Positions 55,219 through 62,822 of a stretch of DNA of 64,000 nt are shown one piece after another. The notes below the pieces were generated by a model. The model was not told the DNA's origin. It saw only the letters and a program-made list of their open reading frames with translations, and ran no database searches. Position numbers and translations under genes: made by a program. The stretch covers positions 1-64,000 of the forward strand of contig JBEVWC010000022.1 in NCBI GenBank assembly GCA_040506775.1, written 5' to 3'. Within the stretch, counting starts at the first letter, position 1, and every line of letters begins with the position of its first letter. Source of the stretch: Thiodiazotropha sp040506775. GTDB taxonomy: Bacteria > Pseudomonadota > Gammaproteobacteria > Chromatiales > Chromatiaceae.

Positions 55219-56496
55219 TTAGCGGGCTCTTCGCTTTCGTCCCTTGATCGCTTCGACGAAGGCCTCAATACGGGTCGACAGCTGGCCCATGTCATCCGGG
55301 CTGTAGTCGGTTTCCACGTATAGCATGGGCAACCCACGCGATGACATGGCTTCGGCGATACTGCGTTGTTCCATTTCGTACACCTGGCAACCCGCAAAGG
55401 ACTGATACACCACACCGTCCACTGCGTAACTTTCAGCCAATTCCAGGAGACGCCGACGACGATCCTCATTGTGATTGAAGATCGGACAGGTGCACGGCTT
55501 GAGATAGCGATCAGCAATGGCGTCCACCATGTCATACAACCGCCATTCATCCACGGCGGTCAGATCGTAGAGCATGCGATTGGCGGAACAGCTTTCATCC
55601 GCGACCACCACGGCACCCGACTCTTCAATCAGCAGGGGCAGTTTCAGATTAGGAAATATTGGTGGCGATCCGGTGAACAGGATGCGAGGCGCCTTGGCCT
55701 GTGCCGCCTTGAATCCGCTATCCAGCCGCTCCTGCAACTCCTCATTGAGGAGTTCGACCGCATCACACCAACGATCCAGATCGTCGAAGAAATAGGCGTT
55801 GGTCACGAGAAACACATCCTTGCCCAGAATACTCACCGGGGTCTGTCTGCGTATCCTGTGGAGTTCTCTGAAGGCATGGCGCGCCCTTGCGGTACGGCTC
55901 ATCGCCCGCTTCAATTCACCCCTGGACAATTTGCGCCCCAGGGCCTGTGTAAGTTCCTGGGTGAGGTTTTGCACCGACTCCCGCCAGTAGAGCCGTGCAT
56001 TATCACTGTCTTTGGCGCGGGGCAGTTCCATATCGTAGACCGGATAGCCCATGTCCCGGATCATTGAACCTGCCTTGGTTTTCTGATCGCAGGTCGTGGG
56101 ATTGACCACCAGTTCAAGGGAACCCATCCGGGGTACCTGAGACGGGTGGTCGTTCAGCATGCCCAGAGTTGCCTTCACCAGGGAACAGGACTTCGCCGGC
56201 ATGAAATCGGCGCCGCGATTATCGTAATGATAGGAGCCGTTGCATAGACGCACCGGCGTCGCACCCAATGCATAGATCAGTTCTTCGGGAACCTGAACAC
56301 AGGTTGTGCCCACAAGGGGCCCGCTGTGCTGCAGGGCTTCCCCGCGACAGTAGACCCGCTTGAACAGTTCGTAGAAATACTCCATACCCTTAGGATTATC
56401 GGAAAAGCCATCCTTGATCCGGTCAAGCATGGTTTGCGACTCACCGGCCTGGCGACTTTGCGCATAGGGTAATTCCCGGGGATCACACGCTTTCAT
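55219..56496 (-). CDS. 2-hydroxyacyl-CoA dehydratase / double-cubane-type iron-sulfur protein
   Basis: 425 residues from ATG 56494-56496 (MKACDPRELPYAQS), overlapping the upstream gene by 14 bases; the longer frame would run deep into it. The HgdB/BcrC-like fold is seen in TTCVQVPEELIYALGATPVRL, DFMPAKSCSLVKATLG and VYQSFAGCQVYEMEQR. Cysteines 66, 104, 136, 303, 335, 337 and 370 are placed as cluster ligands; the number suits a double-cubane protein more than a simple dehydratase subunit. No partner subunit and no ATPase activator is encoded in the window. It may reduce a small substrate in the cytoplasm; identity unknown. Confidence 0.85.
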   Translation of the reverse strand: MKACDPRELPYAQSRQAGESQTMLDRIKDGFSDNPKGMEYFYELFKRVYCRGEALQHSGPLVGTTCVQVPEELIYALGATPVRLCNGSYHYDNRGADFMPAKSCSLVKATLGMLNDHPSQVPRMGSLELVVNPTTCDQKTKAGSMIRDMGYPVYDMELPRAKDSDNARLYWRESVQNLTQELTQALGRKLSRGELKRAMSRTARARHAFRELHRIRRQTPVSILGKDVFLVTNAYFFDDLDRWCDAVELLNEELQERLDSGFKAAQAKAPRILFTGSPPIFPNLKLPLLIEESGAVVVADESCSANRMLYDLTAVDEWRLYDMVDAIADRYLKPCTCPIFNHNEDRRRRLLELAESYAVDGVVYQSFAGCQVYEMEQRSIAEAMSSRGLPMLYVETDYSPDDMGQLSTRIEAFVEAIKGRKRRAR

Positions 56497-57487
56497 TGTG
56501 CTGTGCCTTTTGCATACGTTTTTGAAACCCCGCCTCGGTGGATTCAAACAGGGTTTTCCCCAAAAAGGCGACTCGCAAGGCTCCTTCTTCCGGACAGGAC
56601 GCAACACATTTCAGACACAGTGTGCAGTCTTCCGTCACCAGATTCACGGTTTTGATATCGTCGGCGATCTCCACGATATCCATATCGCAAGCCCTGAAAC
56701 AATCCCCGCAACGGGTGCACTTTTCACCGGTTTTGATCAATTTCAGGGCTGCGGCTTTTGAAAACAGAAAGTGCAAAGCACTGAACGGGCAGAAATAACA
56801 AAAAAAGCGTTTCTTGACAAAAGCCCCGACCAGAAACAACCCCAGCACCATGATGCCGAGACTGGTGATGACCAAACCGCTGGTCGAAGAGAAGTCGAGA
56901 TAGAACTGGGAGTAATCTCCCGTGAACAGGGGTACCAGCATACGTCCGGGGCAGATCTTGCAAAACGGCATGGATAAACCCTGGGGCAGTTTATCAAGTC
57001 CGAACAACGGATTGCTGATGCCGATCGGTATCAGAATCAGCAATGCCAGCAGCACATACTTGATAATCTGAATGCGTTTTCGTGTCCGCCAGCGATACTC
57101 GGAATAGCGGACGCCCAAGCGTCGCCGCACACCGGTCATCCAATCCTGCAACGTCCCTAATGGACAGACAAAACCGCACCAGGCTTTGTTCAGCAGCGCA
57201 AACCAGAGAATGAAGACCACCAGTGAGATCAGGAACATCACACCGGCATAGCCCATGAAGCTCTCAAATGAGTGATTCAGGTCATGCTGGAGGATACCCA
57301 GATAACAGACACCACCTCGACCCTCCGAATTGAAAACGCAGGCAAAGCTGGGCAACTTATCGCCCAGATCGAATCCCACGAAACCACCATATACAAGCAG
57401 CACAAAGGCGACGATCTGAAAGCCGTTTCTGAAGGCTTTCAGATCACCCTGGTTGACCCGGTCCCTGAGACTTTTATCTTGTTTCAT
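56483..57487 (-). CDS. NapH/RdxA-like membrane polyferredoxin
   Basis: 334 residues from ATG 57485-57487 (MKQDKSLRDRVNQGDLKAF), 17 bases after the upstream stop. It has about five membrane helices. Two CxxCP motifs (CGFVCPLGTLQDWMTG, CYFCPFSALHFLF) and CKICPGRM lie between helices. At the C-terminus are two 4Fe-4S ferredoxin motifs (CTRCGDCFRACDMDI and CTLCLKCVASCPEEG). Proteins of this type pass electrons from the quinone pool or periplasm to a partner. Its gene overlaps the dehydratase-like gene, making it the likely electron donor. Confidence 0.92.
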   Translation of the reverse strand: MKQDKSLRDRVNQGDLKAFRNGFQIVAFVLLVYGGFVGFDLGDKLPSFACVFNSEGRGGVCYLGILQHDLNHSFESFMGYAGVMFLISLVVFILWFALLNKAWCGFVCPLGTLQDWMTGVRRRLGVRYSEYRWRTRKRIQIIKYVLLALLILIPIGISNPLFGLDKLPQGLSMPFCKICPGRMLVPLFTGDYSQFYLDFSSTSGLVITSLGIMVLGLFLVGAFVKKRFFCYFCPFSALHFLFSKAAALKLIKTGEKCTRCGDCFRACDMDIVEIADDIKTVNLVTEDCTLCLKCVASCPEEGALRVAFLGKTLFESTEAGFQKRMQKAQHNESV

Positions 57488-57504
57488 AGGGTGAATCCGC
57501 CTGC

Positions 57505-58473
57505 TCAAGTGCAGACCATCCGACGTCTTCTTATTCTCAGGCGATACAGGAATGTCGCAAATCCACTCAATAGAGCCACACCGATCAGTAACGCAAATGC
57601 GGGCAGTTTCGCAGCCCATTCCAGTGGGGAGGGACGAAAATCGATGGGGAGGCTCATCCGATAGTGAATCTGCTGATAGGGCTGGTTATTGAAGACCCCG
57701 GCCTCATCAATGCGTGTCTCCGCCACCAACAGAAGATATTGCTTCGCACCCCGTCGAGAGCCACTCTCCCGATACTGGTAGCGGGGAATCTCAAAGGTGA
57801 CCAGTCCCTGCTCATCCGATCCGAAGCGTGCACTCCAGCCGCTATCGCTGATGGTCTGCAGCGACACAATGCTCAGCGGTTTCTGACGATGATAAACCTT
57901 GGCGCGAATCCGGTCGCCCGAGTAAATACAACAGGAGACATGATGATCCTGCAATGGTTTTTGCAGCACCACTTCGAATGGCACTGCCGGCACCGGGTCA
58001 CGGCCATACTTGGATTCGTTGGTGCGACCGCGGATCTCTTTCAGGAGCGATTCCTGAATATCACCCTGCCGATTGTAGAACCGGTATTTGCTCAGCCCCA
58101 CCTCAAGGGTGTCACCGTCCACATAGCGCTCTTCGAGGTAGACCCAATGGTGACCCTTGTGCGGGGTCGTGAACAAAATACGATCTTCGATCACCTCGGC
58201 ATCGACCCAGCCGCCGGAGGTATCGACCACACCCGCGGTGCGTTCGACCTGCCGGACGGACGGATCCTGGGATCCACGCGGATCGGCGAACTCACCCTGA
58301 TGGATATACACCACCTTGTCCGCCCCATCGACCTCCGCGGCAGAACCCTTTGACGGCCGGTCATCGATCCATAACTCAGTCGCGGCACTCTGACCGGTAA
58401 TGAGCATCAACAGGATCAAGATCCCCAGAGACATGCCTGCATTACACCGTTTTTCAGGCCGATGACTTTTCAT
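57505..58473 (-). CDS. DUF4198-like periplasmic protein with C-terminal membrane anchor
   Basis: The 322-residue protein has a signal peptide (SLGILILLMLITGQSAATEL) and a large beta-rich region with the DUF4198/NikM-like pattern (ELWIDDR, KGHHWVYLEERYVDGD, SGDRIRAKVYHRQKPLSIVSLQT, GWSARFGSDEQGLVTFEIPRYQ). A Cys pair (SCCIYSGD) and several His residues are available for metal binding. A single membrane helix (LPAFALLIGVALLSGFATFLY) and basic tail end the chain. DUF4198 proteins often accompany nickel or cobalt uptake systems; here it sits between a TonB receptor and a polyferredoxin. Confidence 0.72.
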   Translation of the reverse strand: MKSHRPEKRCNAGMSLGILILLMLITGQSAATELWIDDRPSKGSAAEVDGADKVVYIHQGEFADPRGSQDPSVRQVERTAGVVDTSGGWVDAEVIEDRILFTTPHKGHHWVYLEERYVDGDTLEVGLSKYRFYNRQGDIQESLLKEIRGRTNESKYGRDPVPAVPFEVVLQKPLQDHHVSCCIYSGDRIRAKVYHRQKPLSIVSLQTISDSGWSARFGSDEQGLVTFEIPRYQYRESGSRRGAKQYLLLVAETRIDEAGVFNNQPYQQIHYRMSLPIDFRPSPLEWAAKLPAFALLIGVALLSGFATFLYRLRIRRRRMVCT

Positions 58474-58507
58474 TGTTCAGCGCTCTGTTGAGACATCCGA
58501 CGAACGC

Positions 58508-60700
58508 TCAATAACGAACGCTCACACCGAGGTTGAAACTGCGTTCATCCGCTTTCGACGATCCCTGGTAATACTCCCGGTCGAGCATGTTTGAAATCGC
58601 GAAACTCGCGGTCATCGCGTCATTAAACCGGTAGTTCAATTTGGAATTGAGGGTGAAGTAGGCGTCATAGGAACCTGGCACACCTTGCTGATCATCCGTG
58701 TTGTCATCGCGGCTGTACATTTCACCGACATACGTGCCGATCAGTGAGCCTGACCAGTCACCCAGTCTGCCTTCCATGCCGATATTCGCGAGGCGTTTGG
58801 GTTGCAGCGGAATCTGCTGGCCTTCCGACTCGGGACGTACGGAGTTTTCGGTGATCTCTGTACTGACCCAGGTGGCGTTCACAAAGGTATCGATGGACGG
58901 GGTCAGGGCATGGCGCAACTCGAGATCCAACCCTTTGGTGCGTGCCTCACCGGCATTGAGTTTGGTGCGATCCGATCCGCTGGTGGTCGAGTAGATCAGA
59001 TCTGAGAACCGGCTGCAGTAAACCGTGCCCCGCAGCCGGGTATCCGAACCCAGGCGCTGATCGACGGAAAACTCCGCGGTAGTCACCTGTTCCGGATCCA
59101 GATCCGGGTTGGACCAGTAGATCGTGCTGGTGCCGAAGGTGGAGTACATATCCGACAGATTGGGTGCGCGAAACGCCCGACCCAGCGCACCTTTGAGCAC
59201 CGTCACCTTGCTCAGTTCATAGACCATGGAGAGTTTAGGACTGAAGGCGGAACTCGAGCGACTGTCGTAGTGGTTCAAGCTGTCGTTGATATAGATATCG
59301 CCCTCGGTCGACCAATGGTCATATCGGGCGCCGAGATAGGCGGTCAGTCGGGAGCTTAGGTCGTACTCGTCCTGAAGGTATACCGCATACAGCGTTGACT
59401 CACCCCTCGCATAGTCACTCCGGACGCCTTTGTCATCTTCTTCCCGCCAGTTATCCAGGGCATATACCTGCTTATGCAGACGATCCCGGTTCGCCGACGC
59501 GCCCAGCACGAGATAGTGACTCTCGCCCGCGAAAGTTCCCAGATGAACATCCGCATTCAACGAATTGGCGGGAATATCGCTGAGTTTTCCGGAACCTTCC
59601 GTGTCCGTCGGGTTGGAGTTGATGGAGGTGTACCAGTAGGCATTGTTCTGATAGCTGAGACTACCCTTCACATCGGCCTGTTCGCTCAGTTCACGGGAGT
59701 AGTTCACCGAGTAGCGCTTCACCTCTTCGCCATTGCTGGTACCCAGAAAATCGGTGGCCCGGATGGTCGTGGAGGACCCGTCGATTTCCGCGCTACCGGA
59801 GTTGAATGTCGCACCATCGGCACGCAGGTAACTCTCTCCGTCCGATGGGTTGGAATCCGTATCCAGAAAAGTGGTGGAGAAGATCCACTGGCTCACTTCG
59901 GATGGGTTGATATAGAGCCGGGCGGTAACATTGTCCTGTTCCCAGGACTGGGCACCTTTGTCACCCACGATGTAGGTGGTTCCACCGGTCGAGGTCCCCA
60001 CTTGCTCCCAGCCTGTCACCGGGGTGCCGCCACTGCTGCTGGGACTCTTGGTCACATAGGTATCGACATAACCATCCGACTCCTTGTGCCCGTATGAGAG
60101 ACTCAGCCCGATACCGGAATCCAATTTGTCCTGATACCCCAGGGACAGACTCCTGAAGTCATGCGAGCCGATTTCACCCTGAGCGCGCAGTTGGCGTTTC
60201 TCGGGGGCCTTGGTGATGATATTGATCACACCCGCCATACCCGCACCGCCGTAGAGTGAGGAAAATGGTCCCGGCACCACCTCAATCTGCTGGATTTCAT
60301 CCATCGGCACGATGGACATGTTCACCCCCGCACTGAAGGCATTGTTCAGTGGCACCCCGTCGAGCAGCACCCCGGTGCGGTAGTATCCGGGCACCCCGCG
60401 CAGGGTGATCTGGTTCTGCCAGTTGCTCGGTTGACCACCGTCCAGACTTCGAATGAACACTCCGGGGACGCCCTGCAGGGCCTCGTCGATACGCTGTGCC
60501 TGACGGTTCTCGATTTCCCGGTCCGTTACCACCGTCACACTCGCCGGCGCCTCGGACTCAACTTTCTCAGAACGCGTGGCGGTGACCACCAGGGTCACGG
60601 GTTCCTCGACACGGTCATCCGCAAGACACATCTGGGGACCGCACAGACACACTGCGAGCAAGGTACGAGGAGGAAATGAGGGGAGATGCTTACGACTCAT
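58508..60700 (-). CDS. TonB-dependent outer membrane receptor
   Basis: 730 residues from ATG 60698-60700 (MSRKHLPSFPPRTLLAVCL, signal peptide to MCLA); the frame opens 25 codons earlier. Likely TonB box near EEPVTLVVTATR. The plug domain has EALQGVPGVFIRSLDGGQ, ITLRGVPGYYRTGVLLDGVP and VEVVPGPFSSLYGGAGMAGVINIITK-like sequence. The 22-strand barrel ends in the aromatic-terminated strand SFNLGVSVRY. It heads the operon, 34 bp before the DUF4198-like gene, and diverges from the C_GCAxxG-dUTPase gene. The substrate could be a metal chelate, corrinoid or organic complex; the barrel sequence does not say. Confidence 0.95.
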   Translation of the reverse strand: MSRKHLPSFPPRTLLAVCLCGPQMCLADDRVEEPVTLVVTATRSEKVESEAPASVTVVTDREIENRQAQRIDEALQGVPGVFIRSLDGGQPSNWQNQITLRGVPGYYRTGVLLDGVPLNNAFSAGVNMSIVPMDEIQQIEVVPGPFSSLYGGAGMAGVINIITKAPEKRQLRAQGEIGSHDFRSLSLGYQDKLDSGIGLSLSYGHKESDGYVDTYVTKSPSSSGGTPVTGWEQVGTSTGGTTYIVGDKGAQSWEQDNVTARLYINPSEVSQWIFSTTFLDTDSNPSDGESYLRADGATFNSGSAEIDGSSTTIRATDFLGTSNGEEVKRYSVNYSRELSEQADVKGSLSYQNNAYWYTSINSNPTDTEGSGKLSDIPANSLNADVHLGTFAGESHYLVLGASANRDRLHKQVYALDNWREEDDKGVRSDYARGESTLYAVYLQDEYDLSSRLTAYLGARYDHWSTEGDIYINDSLNHYDSRSSSAFSPKLSMVYELSKVTVLKGALGRAFRAPNLSDMYSTFGTSTIYWSNPDLDPEQVTTAEFSVDQRLGSDTRLRGTVYCSRFSDLIYSTTSGSDRTKLNAGEARTKGLDLELRHALTPSIDTFVNATWVSTEITENSVRPESEGQQIPLQPKRLANIGMEGRLGDWSGSLIGTYVGEMYSRDDNTDDQQGVPGSYDAYFTLNSKLNYRFNDAMTASFAISNMLDREYYQGSSKADERSFNLGVSVRY

Positions 60701-60819
60701 GATAGGGGTGTTCCTGTTTCGATTACTACCACGACGGAAATGCGGAACACCAAGCCAAGCCGTCTGATCCGACATCCAGTCAGATCCGGATGATATCTCA
60801 AAAAAATCAATAAAAACAA

Positions 60820-60865
60820 TGTGTTATATGACACACTCGGAGCACGTCATTTCACACACTGAAAT
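60820..60865. promoter_or_regulatory. two palindromes in the divergent TonB-receptor/C_GCAxxG promoter region
   Basis: TGTGTTATATGACACA (60820-60835) and ATTTCA-CACAC-TGAAAT (60849-60865) lie 13 bases apart in the gap between divergent genes. They look like dimeric regulator sites; the regulator is not identifiable and no regulator gene is adjacent. Confidence 0.5.
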
Positions 60866-61023
60866 CGTGGTTATAGACGAGTTTTCAGGTACGCTCATCA
60901 CCCACGACACGGCGAAGAGACACTTTCGCCTCTACCCGCCCATCCTGTTGGACATCAAGCCTTGACCTGATTACGGCTTTGGTTCAGTTTGTCCTGCCAG
61001 AATATCTGATCCTCGCAAATACC

Positions 61024-62121
61024 ATGACAGACTCATCCGATCACCACACCAACACCTCACCGCCAGACCCTCAATCAGCCGTTGATCGTTTTTGTGATGG
61101 CTGCAACTGTTCCCAGTCCATACTCAGCGTGTTCGCGGAACGATACGGATTGGATGAAGGCCTGGCGATGCGTATCTCCAGCGGCCTCGGTGGCGGCGTT
61201 GGACGCATGGGCCAGGTCTGCGGCACCCTGACCGGTGCGGCCCTGGTGCTGGGACTGGAGCAGGGACCCCGTACCCGCCTGGGCAAGACCGCAAAGGAAG
61301 CCACCTACAACAGCACCCGCTGGATTCAGGAACGCTTCATTGAACGCCACGGCAGCAGCCTCTGCCGGGAGTTGCTGGAGAAGGATCTGAGCATTGCCGA
61401 AGAGTATCAGCAGGCCCGGGCCGACGGGCTGTTCCAGTCCCGCTGTCCCCACTACGTGGAAACCGTAGTGACCCTGCTCAATCAATTTTTCGAAGACAAG
61501 CACTCACGAATGAAACACAAAATTCTCGCCATGCTGGAACTCCAGGATGCCATGAACAGCCGCGTCAACATGAATTGGCGGGAAGCCGCCTACCCCTGGT
61601 ACCGGGCCATCTGGACCGAGTGCGCGGAGATGCTCGACCACTACGGCTGGAAATGGTGGAAACATCAGAAACCGGACATGCCCCAGGTGCATCTGGAACT
61701 GGTCGATATCTGGCACTTTGCGCTCAGTGACCTGATTCTGCGCAACGACGGTCTGGAGCAGGCGGCGGAGCAGGCCCTTGAAGCACTCGAGCAACCCGCT
61801 CGTGGGGACGATTTCAGAAGCGCCATCGAACGTCTGGCAATGACTTCAATCCAGACACAGTCTGCGGACGTGGCCCTGTTTGCCCAGGTCATGCAGGCAG
61901 CGGAGCTCGATTTCGACACCCTGTTCAAAACCTATGTGGGCAAGAACGTGCTGAATTTTTTCCGTCAGGATCACGGTTACAAGGAGGGAACCTATATCAA
62001 GATCTGGGAGGGGCGTGAGGATAATGAATACCTGGCGGAAATTCTCGATCGGCTCGATGCCGATGTGGAGGATTTCAACGACCAGGTGTACCACGCCCTG
62101 GAACAGGCCTATCCCGGATAA
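61024..62121 (+). CDS. fusion protein: C_GCAxxG_C_C domain + dimeric dUTPase domain
   Basis: 365 residues from ATG 61024-61026. Residues ~18-155 form a C_GCAxxG_C_C-type redox domain: CDGCNCSQSIL (Cys24, 27, 29), GLGGGVGRMGQVCGTLTGAAL (Cys66) and SRCPHYV (Cys141), a spacing known from putative iron-sulfur proteins. From ~163 (MKHKILAMLELQDAMNSRVN) to the end it matches dimeric all-alpha dUTP diphosphatases, with the metal-binding E199xxE202 in WTECAEMLDHYGWKWWK and E225xxD228 in ELVDIWHF. The short linker (EDKHSR) shows no stop or restart signal. It diverges from the TonB receptor operon. Confidence 0.88.
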   Translation: MTDSSDHHTNTSPPDPQSAVDRFCDGCNCSQSILSVFAERYGLDEGLAMRISSGLGGGVGRMGQVCGTLTGAALVLGLEQGPRTRLGKTAKEATYNSTRWIQERFIERHGSSLCRELLEKDLSIAEEYQQARADGLFQSRCPHYVETVVTLLNQFFEDKHSRMKHKILAMLELQDAMNSRVNMNWREAAYPWYRAIWTECAEMLDHYGWKWWKHQKPDMPQVHLELVDIWHFALSDLILRNDGLEQAAEQALEALEQPARGDDFRSAIERLAMTSIQTQSADVALFAQVMQAAELDFDTLFKTYVGKNVLNFFRQDHGYKEGTYIKIWEGREDNEYLAEILDRLDADVEDFNDQVYHALEQAYPG

Positions 62122-62145
62122 GCGCCGCCTAAATCGATCCGTTTG

Positions 62146-62556
62146 TCACTCCGGCGGTATCACCAACCCGGGTGGGGGCGGGGTGGGGGCGTTCTGGTGC
62201 ATCAGCATATGCCAGCCTGCTGCGCTCCTGCGATAGATATTGCTGGCATAGACCCGGTGCGGCTCCGGCTGCTCAGGCATACTGACCCGCTCTTCCAGCA
62301 GATGGATCGACCAGTCGTCGGTTTCCACCCAGCTCATGTGAATCACCTCGATCTCCAGACCTTTTGCGGTCTCGAACAACTGTGACCAGGCCTGCTGGAT
62401 ACCGGCCCGACCCTGTATGGCGGGCATCATCGGCAGCAGGCAGATCACCTCTTCGCTGGCCTCCCAGACAGACATCAGGCTTTCGATATCCTGTGCTTCG
62501 ATGGCGTCGTAATAGGCATCTTCCGCGTCTTGCGGCGTGGCGTAGGTTTGACTCAT
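62146..62556 (-). CDS. SnoaL-like / DUF4440 NTF2-fold protein
   Basis: The 136 residues have the NTF2-like pattern: an N-terminal helix pair (TPQDAEDAYYDAIEAQDIES, LMSVW), the strand-loop EEVICLLPMMPAIQGRAGI, then beta strands ending HRVYASNIYRRSAAGWHMLMHQNAPTP. Such proteins act as small enzymes or ligand-binding partners; the function is unknown. Convergent with the preceding gene and followed by a ~260-base gap without a gene. Confidence 0.85.
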   Translation of the reverse strand: MSQTYATPQDAEDAYYDAIEAQDIESLMSVWEASEEVICLLPMMPAIQGRAGIQQAWSQLFETAKGLEIEVIHMSWVETDDWSIHLLEERVSMPEQPEPHRVYASNIYRRSAAGWHMLMHQNAPTPPPPGLVIPPE

Positions 62557-62822
62557 GCATTACCCATTATTGTTGTGCTTGAAATACGTGATGGTAATTC
62601 TATGTTTTAAGCTGGATTCTAAAGGAAATCCTGGGCGTGCCGAAATGAAAATTACCCAATGCAGGCCAAACTTCTGGAATAAAGCATAGCGTCAGGTATG
62701 ACCGCCGTTACTTACGGAGTGACGGACCAGCCTGCCGGACGGCACGCAAAGGAAATACGTTTTTTGCCACAAACGCCTGATGTAATGACGGATTTCTGCA
62801 ATTATCACTCTGAGGGACGATC

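Noticed and set aside
55366..56067. 233-codon plus-strand frame opposite the dehydratase-like gene
   Set aside because: Antisense to a gene with clear iron-sulfur motifs; shadow.
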